The translations under genes and the position numbers were made by a program. A stretch of DNA of 64,000 nucleotides from contig JAIWNE010000036.1 of the NCBI GenBank assembly GCA_025331445.1, positions 1-64,000 on the forward strand, written 5' to 3'. Source of the stretch: Blakeslea trispora. Its lineage: Eukaryota; Mucoromycota; Mucoromycetes; Mucorales; Choanephoraceae. A model generated the notes under the pieces. It saw only the letters and a list, made by a program, of their open reading frames with translations, did no database searches and was not told the DNA's origin. Position 1 is the first letter of the stretch. Each line of letters begins with the position of its first letter. Below, piece by piece: positions 11,199 to 22,893 of the stretch.

Positions 11199-13518
11199 CG
11201 ATTAATCTCTTTTTTTTCTTTACTAGATTTAATAAACTAGAGAATTCTCAATACTCAACTTAATTGAAACATAGGCTTATTATTCATCAGTTTGAGAGCA
11301 ATATAAAAAAAAATAGCTCTGTGCTACTTGTACACATACTAGTTTTGTTTGCACCTGTGTATTAGATGAACAAGTGAAAAACAGACAAACCAGTCTCTTT
11401 CCTCTCCCTCCCAACAAACACAGAAAAAAAAAAAGAAAGAGAATCACAGTTAAAGGTCATAAAAGCTATTTGAAAATAAAGTGACATCGCATTGGTGCTA
11501 CATTGTCTAACATTTACATAAGCCTAAGATTATTTTCTGTGGAAAAAGGGCATATCTGAACTGAAAATGCAAAAAGGTATCTAATTTGTTTACATAGATG
11601 TTGCTTTCATTGCTAAAGCAGCATTTGCTCTTTTGATAGGCTCAGCAAGAAGAAGCTTGTATAACTGAAGCATATCTTAAAGCCCTTGCTCAAGAAAGTA
11701 CTGACTGATAAACATCTATTCGTTTGAAGACTGTTGCTTCACATATTGGTTCGGTATACGAGCTTTTCTTATGAATGGAACTGCAAAGGATATTGCCTCA
11801 GTGGTTTAACATGCTGTTGATGCAAGTTTTCTTGTAAAGAATTTTTAGTTAGATAAAACAACTTGTTCACATTTAAAACAACCTAATAACTCAAACTGTC
11901 CTTAAGGAAAAGATTACAGCTAAAATTTACAGCCTGTTGGCTTTTTCGACATTCTTTAAAACCTTTACTTCTTGTTCAACTTCTTTAGGCGTTTTCATGT
12001 ACTTTTGGTGTACCAAATTGTATTGTATTGCTAATGATGTCTGTACATTCCTTTTCATTCTGCCTCGGTACAATGATATATTGCTTAAGATAGGTAACAC
12101 TTCTTTGATTTTGGTTGCTTCAACGTGCAAACGATAATCGTTGAGTTACACTGATTATGATGAAGATGCCTTTAAAAAAAAAGCTTTTGATAATCCTCAC
12201 TCGCTTTAACTTAAGCAACTTGTGCATTCTTTTGGAATAAGCATATTTCCTGTAGCTAGCATCACCATAATTCTTACACATCAAAATAATATCTACATTG
12301 ACATCTTGTTTTGCTGTCTCCTTTCCTTCTCTTTTGAATAAAAAACATTGTTTTTCCGTCCAAATACTCGAAAGTTTTGAAATAAGTTTGGATAAAAAGT
12401 TGGATGGCCCTTAAGATAAAGTGTTTTTGTTGTGATGCGCATGATACAAACGGCTCAACGTTCATTATACTGAAGAATTGGACAAGTTGCTAAGGGAGAA
12501 TAGGGTAGGATCAGTGAAAATTAACTTTACTCTCTCAGTATAAGAGATAGATGGCAAGCAGTCATCGACCGAAAAGGTGGCACAACCAAACGCTAGTACT
12601 TTTTTCTTATTTCTATTTTGAAAACAAACCTTTTCAATGCGTTATTGATGAAAGAAAAAGAATATGCTCTGAAGTTTTCTTTATACATTGATGGCTTAAT
12701 TCGTGGTTCTCAGTTTTAATTTTGCTTACCAACTGTTTTAGTGTGTTAGGTTAATATAGGATATATGGGTTAAAGTATAGGATAGCTTACCAAAATGTTG
12801 GTAAAGAAATGGAGTTATAATGGATTAGTTGAGATATAAATAATAACAAGAGAAAATAAAATAGGAAGAAAAATGTGTAAAAGAGGAATTGTTGACGAAG
12901 ATGATTTTATAATAGTTGATATGTGTAATGTAGCAACTCACAAGTACAAAGCACAATGCTCTCACATCTCAACAGAGAACAATATCCAGCTAATTCAAAT
13001 AGCACATGAAATATTTGAGACCGAGTAGAAATTTTGGGAAACAGCTTGAGATCAACAGCTTTTGATAGTAATAAAATCAGCTTTATTTCATGTTAGCAAA
13101 GATAATAATGATGATAATTTATAATCTATACTTTTTCTAACACTCTTTAGTATAAAGTTTACCAAAGAGAGGAGAAAAGAAGTAATTGAATAAGAAGATA
13201 TTTATGATAAGCGTAAAACAAGTGTAACCAAATCAAAGAAGTCAAGTTGGTCACAGAATTGTAAGGACAAGACAAGAGAAAGCTGTGCCCAAAAGTAACA
13301 TCTTTGACACATCTCTATGCCTGAGTCTAAAAGTATAAAAAGAGTGTCTGAATTTCTAATCAAATCAGTGTATGACAAACCGATGAGATTATGATAAACC
13401 GGATAAAAGTATGTCAAGTCGCAGCCCGATATCACTATATTTTTGAGAGGAGTTGTTTCAATGACAAAAAAGCATTTATATTCCCTTTTCGTTGTTTTTC
13501 TTCTTTATCTCTATCGTT
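11199..13518. other. 2.3-kb intergenic region, no recognisable gene
   Basis: AT-rich sequence with poly-A and poly-T runs and no sustained coding frame. A minus-strand stretch at 11927-12130 reads as a charged, helical peptide (KYMKTPKEVEQEVKVLKN) but lacks a continuation in any frame, so it is at most a relic. No transposon ends, tRNA or structured RNA were recognised. Confidence 0.4.
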
Positions 13519-14791
13519 ATGTCTACTACACAAATGAAGTATGTTCGTTTCGGAAGCACAGGTTTGCGTGTAAAGTATTTTTGTGTTTGTTTTTTATACA
13601 AACATTGAATTAACAAAAAAGAAAAAATAGGTTTCACAATTATCTTTGGGATGCATGACATATGGTTCTTCTGGTTGGCAATCTTGGGTCAAGGACGAAG
13701 AAGAGTCGCTTGAGCTTATTAGAAAGGCGTATGAAGCAGGCATCAACTTCTTTGACACAGCAGATGCTTATTCGAATGGCGAAAGTGAGCGTATTCTCGG
13801 CAAAGCTATTAAAAAATTCAATATGCCTCGTTCTCGCATTGTAGTTGCTACCAAAGTATTTTTCCCATTGACCAAATCAAACAGCCTGGGTGCTAGTCAT
13901 GAGGATAATTCTGAATTAGTCAATTGCTATGGATTGTCGCGCAAGCACATTTTTGATGCTGTAGATGCTTCATTAGAAAGACTTGGTTTAGATTACATTG
14001 ATCTTTATCAAATTCATCGTGTTGACCGTGTAGGTTCATTTATCTATAAAAAAAAAGCCAAGTAACTAATCCTTCAAGAACAAAAGAATACACCTTTTGA
14101 AGAAACCATGGAAGCATTAAATGACCTTGTTCGTTCAGGAAAGGTTAGATATATTGGTTGTAGCTCATGCTATGCTTGGGAGGTAAGGAATACATCGTTT
14201 TTTAAGGTGAAAGATAACTAAAGATGAAACAAGAATAGTTTCAAAAAATGAACAACATCGCAGAACAAAGGGGTTGGACCAAATTTGTTTCCATGCAGAA
14301 TTGCCTAAATTTGATCTATCGTGAAGAGGAGCGCGAAATGCTTCCTTATTGTAAGGACGCAGGTATTGCTGTTATTCCTTGGTCACCTTTGGCCAGAGGC
14401 CTCTTGACTGGCAAGAACAGAAAGACTACCCGTACCGATTCCGATAAAGCTATTGGAATGTTCTTTGGGAAAGAAGAAGAGAGCAATAATCAAGTGATTG
14501 ATCGCGTATCGGAACTTGCTGAAAAGTTGGGTCACACAGCCTCTCAAGTAAGTTAAATGATTGATCTCTAGAAAAAAAAAAAAGCCTACAAGATTCACTC
14601 TTTTCTTTATTATCTAATAGATTGCATTGGCTTGGCTGCTTCATAAGCCTGAAGTGACTGCACCTATTGTAGGTGTTAGTAAAGAGGGTCATTTGTACGA
14701 TCTTATTGGCGCACTTGATGTCAAACTAAGCAAAGAAGACATGGAATATCTTGAGCAACCTTATATTCCTCGTGGACTGATCCCCATGTAA
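13519..14791 (+). CDS. aldo/keto reductase
   Basis: A complete NADPH-dependent aldo/keto reductase of the yeast Csh1/aryl-alcohol dehydrogenase-like group; such cytosolic enzymes reduce aldehydes and ketones. The start [18 protein letters not shown] splices to [13 protein letters not shown]. The catalytic tetrad is visible: Asp in FFDTADAYS, Tyr in the same AYS segment, Lys in VVATKVFFP and His in LYQIHRVDR. The cofactor-binding end contains [32 protein letters not shown] and [11 protein letters not shown]. Five exons are needed; one intron (about 14030-14086) uses the acceptor AAAAG before [11 protein letters not shown]. It ends in GLIPM at 14791, 118 nt from the convergent glucoamylase stop. 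Substrate is not predictable. Confidence 0.9.
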
Positions 14792-14909
14792 AACATAGAA
14801 TCAATAGTAACAATAAAAAGACAGAAATATCATTAAGTATTGTGAGCTAAGATATTAGTTTATTGGAAGATAAAAATGAATGGAAAGAGAGAGAAAAAGA
14901 AATCAATTC

Positions 14910-16892
14910 CTAAGCTACAGGGGTGCCAACCTTAGCAAGGGCAGCAGTAATCAAACTTGCATGAGACCAGGTCAAGTCACGAGCACCAGTCATGGCACCA
15001 GTGTCACGGTTAAATTGTTCAGACATGGAACCGTTGGTAGCAGCATGGACCTTGACAGTGCTGAAGAACTTGTCAGCAGCAACAGCGACATTTTGAACCA
15101 TACTGTTAAAAGCAGCAGTACCGGCAGTGTACTTGGTGCCAACAGAAGCATTACCATCAAACTTCTTGAAGAAGTTGAGGTTGACATTTGTTACAGTAAC
15201 ACCACCATTACTGATCCATTCCTTGATAGCACGGTAGTAAAGTTCAGCGTAGGCATTGGTAGCAATAAACCAAGGGTTACCTTGGGAGTTACCATTACCA
15301 TTGTAAGTATCTTCAGGGTATCGGCCAATGGCTACACCAAGGCTGCTATCCAAGTTTTGGTTAATGTTATAGAGAGGAGCAAACTTGTTTTCAATGGCAA
15401 CAGCAGTAGCAAGCATTCTTTCGGAACCAGGAGTGTAAAAACCATCAGAGAGACTACCAACATTGGCAGCAATTAAGGTAGAGACATCGTAACCGGCTTT
15501 GTTGACACCACCAGTAACACTTTGGCTGACAGCAACATAGTTGTTGTTGGAAGACCAGAAACTATCGATCTTGGACTTGACAGAGTTGGCTGTGTTGAGG
15601 TAGTTGCTGGAACGAGCAGAGTCGCCGTTTCGAGAGGCAAAGTTGGCACCCAATACCAAGGCACGGCGCATGACCATCAAAGTGTAAAAATGAACACCGT
15701 TGACTTCTTCCCAAAGATCGAAACAGCCGTTAGACCAAGTCTTGACAACATAATCAAGATCAGCATAGATAGCAGGGCGCAGGGTACCTGTGACATAGCT
15801 GGCGTCATTGGTTTGCTTCAAGATACTGTCGGCAATCAAGATGAAGGTATCAGCACGTTCAGCAGGACCATCATTTTGAGGACGACCCCAGGCACCACTG
15901 TAGCCAGAACCATCCTTGTTAAACTTGGGCTCACCGAGACAGTTACAGGCTGTAGGTGTGTTTTGACTGTTGATGGAGAAAGTAACATAATCCTTCAAGA
16001 GACCAAGGTAGGTAGCGCTACCGGTCATAGTACGGTTATAATCATTGGCAACAACATGAGCAACTAAAGCAGCATCACGGGTCCAGGCGTAGAAGTAATC
16101 AGGGTTTGATGTGGACAAGGAAGCAGCAATGAAACCTTTGACAGCACCGGCAGGGTTGATGTTCTTGAGCATAGAAGAACGACTAATTTGAAGTTGACTG
16201 GCGATCCATGATGTGATGGAAGGGTTACCAGAAGGGAAAGTAGAGCTAGTGGAAGTAGGAGCGGGACCTGAAGAAGTTGTTTGAGTGGGACCACTTGAGG
16301 TGGTAGTAGGACCACTTGTAACAACTTTAATAAAGAAACATTAGTGTAACCGAACACAAAAATTGCTTTCTTTCTTACTATACCTTGATAGTTCTTGCTA
16401 CCATTGTTGTCGTAGTAAGTCTTACCAGATACATCATACTGAGCCAACTGAAGTTAATATCACATAAAAACAAATTGCATCAAATCCTTTTTTTTTTTTA
16501 CCTTAACATAGAACTGCTTAATGCTAGGGACGGAAGCAGAGAAAGACCAGTATTCGTAGTTAGAACCAGAGATAGAGCTAGAGAAAGTAGCAGCAATCTT
16601 GTTGTTGTTGTTGTTCCAGTTGTTAGAGCCATCTGAGTAGATTACAGTGACGGTCTTTTCATAAGCAATATTTTGGATCTACAAAGAATATAGGTATATT
16701 TAAACTTCTGAACTCCGTTGCCAAATATGTATTGACACTTACATAAATTTGACCAGAAAGAGTATTACCATTATAATTGAAGCTCTTGACTTTAGCGGGA
16801 TCGTTTGTAGGTATGGATTGGCCAATGACAGATACAGTCAAGCAAGCAAGTACCAATAATACTGGCTTTTTAAAGAAAGTAAAAGAAACCAT
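14910..16892 (-). CDS. secreted glucoamylase, CBM21 + GH15
   Basis: An exo-acting glucan 1,4-alpha-glucosidase that releases glucose from starch outside the cell. The first exon holds a signal peptide (MVSFTFFKKPVLLVLACL...SVIGQ). The mature protein begins with a CBM21 starch-binding domain (SFNYNGNTLSGQIYV, then YSDGSNNWNNNNNK, FYVKYDVSGKTYYDNNGS). A Ser/Thr/Pro-rich linker follows, probably O-glycosylated. The GH15 (alpha/alpha)6 barrel starts near ITSWIASQLQISRSSML. Catalytic features are DYFYAWTRDAALV, the general acid Glu in DLWEEVNGVHFY, and the general base Glu in GSMSEQFNRDTG before DLTWSHASL. N-terminal CBM21 is the Rhizopus arrangement; Aspergillus enzymes have C-terminal CBM20. The 5' half carries three introns. 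A TATA box lies about 65 nt upstream. Confidence 0.95.
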
Positions 16893-16951
16893 GAAAGGAA
16901 GGAAAGTCGATAATGAAGAAAAAAAAATATCTTTTGTGAAAAATGGTTTAC

Positions 16952-16961
16952 CTTTTTATAT
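16952..16961 (-). promoter_or_regulatory. TATA box of the glucoamylase gene
   Basis: On the minus strand the sequence reads CATATAAAAAGG, a strong TATA element roughly 60-70 nt before the glucoamylase ATG at 16892. This fits a highly expressed, regulated secreted enzyme. No regulator site was identified. Confidence 0.5.
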
Positions 16962-19360
16962 GAAAAAGACGAACAAGAAAGAAGCCCTTTCCATGAAATT
17001 CAAATGACTATGTGTATGCATTGAATGAAACGGGAGAATTCAAATTTTGTATGGGATAAACATATTGTTCCACTTTGTCAAATAGACTATATAATCATTT
17101 TTCCTTTATTTACCATGCACCAGTATAATACCCTAGCACAGAGGAAAGATCATGAAAAACGAATAAAAAAAAACCAGGAAGAAAGCAATATTGAGTGGTA
17201 AATGGTTATTGAGATAGTAACGCAAACATGATGGTGGGAAGACTGATAAAATGTTCGGTACAAAAAAAAAAAGGATGAGAATTGTACAAGCATAATTCTG
17301 TTCCTTTCGATTGCGATACATTGATCGAGTATATTGTTATGTCTAACATCCGCGGCAATATGATTAAATTAAAACCAGCATGGTAAGGATGGCTATAAGA
17401 ACTAAATAAGGAGATTGTTCTCCACAGTTAATAATTCCCTTTCTCGAGTTACTGCAGTTAAAAAAAAATTATTCAATACTGAACACAAACACAGTATTCC
17501 AGTTTCTCAGCTCTTCTGATTTTTCCAGTGACTTGAGAAGCATATGATACATAGAAACAACTGCTCAAAAAAAGAAAATAAAATATGCGATTCATTTGGC
17601 TTGTCATTGGCAGATCATCTAAATGCAACAAGCGGGATTATGTAAATTTTCACAAGTGGCTCATCCCTCTTATTGAAAATGCGGGAGTTGTTGACACCAA
17701 GTTTTTGATTTCTTTTCCAAGTTGCTACCAATGTAACAGCACACAGAAATGCTCCAGAGTCTCGGCGTCTACAATTGATAAAATGATTGCTAAAAAAATT
17801 ATTTATCTTTATCATGGAATTGATTTTCTAGTCTGGGCTCAAAGTCGCAATCATTACAATTTGTACAACTTTATCATCTGCTTTTTCTCTTATTTGCTTC
17901 ATCAACAACTACAATAAACCTTCTGAGAATATCCCAATGATATCTGTTCATAACGGCCTTTTTTTTAGGACATTCAATTTTAAAAGAAGCGAGAGCAAGC
18001 ATATTGAGATCTACTGTGCAGTCATTTTTGAAGAACAGAGCAGATGCTTTATTTGATCTTGCTCTTATCATCATACTTATGCAAGCAGATATAGTAATAG
18101 TTTGGTGTTTGATCATAGCTTTTTCTTCGCCTGTTCTCTGACAACTGAATGCGTGTTTATTTTTACACTTTGCAATTCAAACAGATGGCTGATTCTCTGT
18201 CTCTTGCTTGTTCTCAAAAGCATACTACGGCCAAGTTCGTGTATGACTGTATTAGTGTTTAGATGTAAAAATAATGATTCTATACTGACAAGATGGACTT
18301 TGATTTTTTGATTCATTCTAGTCTATATAGCTCAACCAAAAAAAAAAATGTTAATGGATGCGCTCTCGAGCTACGCAAATAGAGGCCCCAAATCACTTCA
18401 TATGAGCTAAACAAAACTTAATCCTAATATCATATGCCACCTATCTTATTGTCACAAAAGCTTTAGCAAGCAACTCTTATCTAAATATAAAAAAAAAATT
18501 GATTATAGAGGAGGGAAAGGACTTCTTTTTTTTACAGAGCCACCTTTTTGATTAGCTTTATGTTTGACATTTCAGTTTCCATCTGGGATGTTAGGAAGAA
18601 TCACTTCTATCTCTCCAAAAAGAAAACTAAATGATACAAATATCTCTTGTTATTTTCTCTTAATTTTTCTATTCATTGTGAAAACTATTGCTATACAAAG
18701 ACGTACAACGCTAATCCGACAGCCAAATAATATTTCGTCTCGATCTTAAACGGTCGATTATACTTATAAAGTGAGCTGTTAAATTCAAATTACATCTAGT
18801 CATTATCACTAAAATGGTTGTGCATGTGCGTTTTACAAGAATAGCCGAATTTTTGATCAACATACATAAACTTCTCTATTAAAAACATGCATACCGCTTG
18901 AATAAGCATATGTTTGAATTAGGCACAACACCTCCAAACAAAAGAAGCACAAGTAATGTACATGTTCTAGTTCTTGGCTTTTCAAACCTTTTCTTTTTAT
19001 TTTATCTCTGATGAGCTCAAGTATTGAAATGAAGAGAGACCCATGAGAAAAAAGAAGCTTGTATACTGGCTTAGTCTGTTTAACACAACAATGTCAATTA
19101 TGTAATATGTCGTCGTTTCTTTCTAAATGTATTTGAATACTAAATAAACATCATGTAATTGATTTAAGCTATCATTGACAATTGTTAAATAGATTATGAG
19201 TACTAGAAATTCTTGGCACATTATGCCTTTCTTTTTCAGGTCCAGGGACGAAGCATTGAGGATTGGTAATTCAAAAGAGCTAAAATTGTCTGGATCAAAA
19301 TAAAACTTTGTGTTACACAATAGCTATGCTACAAATAGTCATTTATTCTTTATGTATGAC

Positions 19361-19364
<4 letters not shown>
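16962..19364. other. gene-poor spacer
   Basis: About 2.4 kb of AT-rich DNA with no supported gene. An open + frame at 17585-17917 (110 codons, Cys-containing FPSCYQCNSTQKCSR) has no recognised family, weak codon character and no clear promoter, so it is not called as a gene. Confidence 0.4.

Positions 19365-19398
<34 letters not shown>
19365..19398 (+). repeat. (GA)n microsatellite, 17 units
   Basis: Perfect dinucleotide run of alternating G and A. It lies in the gene-poor region just before a transposase relic. Confidence 0.97.
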
Positions 19399-19401
<3 letters not shown>

Positions 19402-19689
19402 GTACAAGCTTTAAAAGCATATGCTATACCTTTTTAGTTCAGGAAAAGGGAAATTATTCTCATAAACATGTACAGTCGTTCCACTGCTAATTCGTGGATA
19501 CAATAAAAAAAAGTGGGAAATTTAAGAAAATCAATGTGGAGTTGGTTAGAATAATTATTTTTTTTAGCTAAAAATGATCATAGTCTACTGATGTGTTTTA
19601 TTGACTATAGCTAGAAAAAGAGATGTAATTATATGGGTTATAACTAGCACAATTTCCGTATTGGTTTTTAGAGTGGTTGATTACATTAT

Positions 19690-19985
19690 GAAGGTGCTGA
19701 ACAGGGAATTCCGTAAACAGCCTCACATATTCTCTTCTCAAGCATTTCAAGGTCTTGAAGCTTCTTACGCTTCACTTTCTCTTTGATTAGGAACCAGAGT
19801 CATTCAATTGGATTGAGTTCTGGAGAGTAGGGAGGGAAGTGAATGAATTTGTAGTCTCTGTTACGGCTTTCGATTAGTTCAGCTATCTGTTGGGATGAAT
19901 GTATAGGTGGCTTATGTATAATGAGATGAAAGGCTTTCATCCAATTATACTTGTCCATGATATTCAGAGTGTCCTCTAGAAACTA
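19690..19985 (-). pseudogene. dead DDE (IS630/Tc1-type) transposase, C-terminal fragment
   Basis: The minus strand reads MDKYNWMKAFHLIIHKPPIH, then FIHFPPYSPELNPIE, then LIKEKVKRKKLQDLEMLEKR. This is the C-terminal half of a DDE_3 transposase and parallels the intact copy at 62391-63656 (VMDNAPIH ... YSPKLNPIEQFW). The second catalytic Asp is replaced (IIHKPPIH instead of MDNAPIH). A TGA stop at 19800-19802 follows immediately after the catalytic Glu, where a Trp codon is expected. The N-terminal half is absent. It is a molecular fossil. Confidence 0.8.
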
Positions 19986-20544
19986 AAAGTTTACACAGAG
20001 TTAGTATCCTTTGGTGTTTTGTTTCTGCTACTAGCTTCAGGCTGCTTTCCTTTTTTCGCCTTGAACCTTCAAACTAGCAGAGATGCTTGAGATTTCTTAT
20101 CTATAAACTCAACTCTTAAAAACTATATTGCAACCCCATAACCTTGAAGCATTTGTTTTAAATTTCTGAGATCCAAGTCTAAGCACCAGCCTTTACTTAA
20201 TTTAAGCACAACATGTAGAGCTAATTCTAAAAGGTCACTTATAAGACATTCTTTAAAGTGATTTGTAAAGATTAAACCGACAAGCCCTAGAAATGCTTTA
20301 AGGCTCAATCCTCTCAATACTTGAACATAATGCTTGTTCATGACAACTAGAACACATCGTATTGACTGTTCAAGTGCTGAGTCGAAATTGATAGAGAAGA
20401 TAGGCATATGTATACAAATTTTATTTGCAAGAAAAAAGCAACAGAACAGAAAAGGGCAAAAGAAAGCAGAAGAGAGAAATGACCAGCATTTAAGACTAAG
20501 AGTCCTGATGTTCTCTCTTTTTGTGGTCACTTACTATGGCCGAG

Positions 20545-22260
20545 AAGCATGATGGAAAGAAAATCTCTTCATCAAGCTTCACTTCAGCAGACAAACGAAT
20601 CTCATCAATTAACTCAACTGTTGACTTGATGGCCTAGTTGACATTGTAAATTAAGTTTAACACAGGCGGCATGAGACGAGAAACTTCTTGGATGCAAGAA
20701 TCCATCTGTAAGCGAGGAGAGCGAAAAAGTAAGGATATAGATCCATGCTTGAAAGTCATGATTTGAGCAGTGATGCTTATACCATGAACTTTACTATGAA
20801 CATTCCAACAGAGCGTGCCATTTTTCACAGTCTTACTAGAAACTGTATGATCCACTTCCAACAAAGAACCAAGGTGTCCATTATATAGACTAGCCTACGG
20901 AAAGAACAAACAATCAATATATCAGCCAACAAAAACATTGATCAGTAATGAGGTCAATCTGCTTTATAAAATAAAAGAAAAAGATATATTCTTTTTCCCT
21001 CTTTTTTCTGATTATTACAAACATGAGTACAATATATATATAAAGACAACAAAGCTTTTCAGCAGACTATGAGATATTGGCTAACGTCTCTTTAGATCAA
21101 CACAATAAAAGTCTATTATCACTTATGTGACATGCAGAAGAGATATTGCTTGGAGAGAAGACATGTGTTTATCATGCTTGTTGTCGCGTATCTGTACTGA
21201 TCAAAGCGAGCAAAGATCTTTTTTTCAGTTGGGTTTTCTTACAGATGGAGTAAGCCATCCATTCATAAGCTAAAAAGATATATGAGGATTATAGAATTAA
21301 AATCATGTTAACACTTTAGGCTTTTTGAAATTAGACAATGCAAAAAAAAAAAACCTCATTCTTAGCACGAAAAGAGAAAAAGATTCGCATAAATTGTTTA
21401 CAGTAAATACTGTTCATTATCATGCAGTAAAAGAAAGAATAGGACGATAAACTTACATTGATAAAAGTATACAAGTTAATCATGATATACAAACAGCTAC
21501 ATAGCATTCATATGTAGATGTGTTTGGATCAATAGTTTATTTGTTTATATAGTTCACATTGTTGGTTGTGCTTATGATCTAGATGATTGCAGGAAAAGGA
21601 ATCTGCTTTGACATTGCAGAAGGAGTACTTCAAGCTTTCTTTTTTTTAGAAGCTGTAAGCATCGTCTAAAAGATCTTGCTCTGCCTTGAAGGGTACAAGA
21701 CCGCTTTCTTCAATGAAAAGCAATACTTGGTCAAGAATACTTTGCTTCAGCCAGAATTTGGCGGTATCCTTTAGTGGGTTAGCTTTAACTTCATTAACAG
21801 CATCGTACGTGTCCAAGGCAATTCTTCTTCTATAGAGCTTTACAACAACATCCTGCAAGTCTTGAGGGAAAGGTTATCTCAACCCATTGCTTGCTTTGCT
21901 CAAGATCTTTGTCATTTCAACTTTATTAAACAGATTGTCATACAAATAACCTTCAACATCGAAAAGTCAATTTCCACTTTTTTTTTTTCATCTTACCGAA
22001 TACTTGAGAAACAAAATTTACGTCTGTAATAGTGATCCGTTGTTGGTAAAAGCACAAGCCAATGACACTTGCTTTTGATGATCATTTCAAAGTTTCTTTT
22101 TTGGCAAATAAGTAACTCCCATGGGTCTTTTCTATCTTCTTTAACAATAACAATGCTCCATTCTGAGACGATCAGGTATCATGACTTGCTTCCAGAGATC
22201 CTTGTATTGTTTGGTCTCAATGTCGCTGTACAGTACTAGCTCTATTTAAGGGTATTTTAT
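20545..22260 (-). pseudogene. disabled gene of unknown family, two separated exon-like blocks
   Basis: Two protein-like blocks lie in the same orientation. Block one (about 22250-21646) reads YSDIETKQYKDLWKQVMIPD, then, after stops and frame changes, LQDVVVKLYRRRIALDTYDA and FWLKQSILDQVLLFIEESG. Block two (about 20890-20545) follows a plausible acceptor and reads NGHLGSLLEVDHTVSSKTVK, NGTLCWNVHSKVHGISITAQ and IQEVSRLMPPVLNLIYNVN. An in-frame TAG at 20634-20636 follows, with coding-like sequence beyond it (STVELIDEIRLSAEVKLDEE). The intervening 700 bp has no coding character. I do not recognise the family. Joining the blocks into one gene is an inference from order and orientation. Loss of the middle plus nonsense codons indicates a dead copy. 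Confidence 0.45.
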
Positions 22261-22893
22261 TTAAAGGCGTTCTCTATATAAATATGTGATTTTCAAGATT
22301 TTTTTAGCTATCTTTAAATAGAGCGACTACTTTACTTGTTAGTTATAGCAACTTGCATAAACTTTGATAATGCGTTACAAGAGACTCAAGAGCCATTGGG
22401 AATTAGTGTTTAAAGGCGTTTAGTGATCTTTTTTTTTTTTCTTTTTAATCAGAATAAGAGTGGATCGATTTATTCTGATAGACGCTTTAACAACCACGCT
22501 TGTTCCACTGCCTTTTTTTTTTATTTCTTTGGCAAGATCAATTCATTTGAGAATTAAAAAAAAAAGTAGCCACATATCATCAAGAGGTAAGGTGTAGATG
22601 AACCAAGTTAAACAATGCACAATGGATTTTTTTTTAAAATCCGCACTTGTTTTATTGGATCAGTGAATTGGCAGTGGAATGACTTTATGCTAACATAAAT
22701 ATACCTATACGTATGTATGTATATATAAGTCAATGTAAGATGACCAACTCAATAAGTATAATCGTATGTAAAACAAATCAAAAAAGAGTTAATATAATTC
22801 TAGAAATACAAAAAAAAAAAAAAATTGTATGGTGATATACATATATATATATGTATGCTTATATGTGTATGTGAAGTTATGTATAAACTAAAT

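Noticed and set aside
15522..16067. Plus-strand open frame of 181 codons
   Set aside because: Antisense of the glucoamylase catalytic domain; no independent protein character.
17585..17917. 110-codon plus-strand open frame
   Set aside because: No family, no supporting introns, weak codon character, in AT-rich DNA; kept only as a note.
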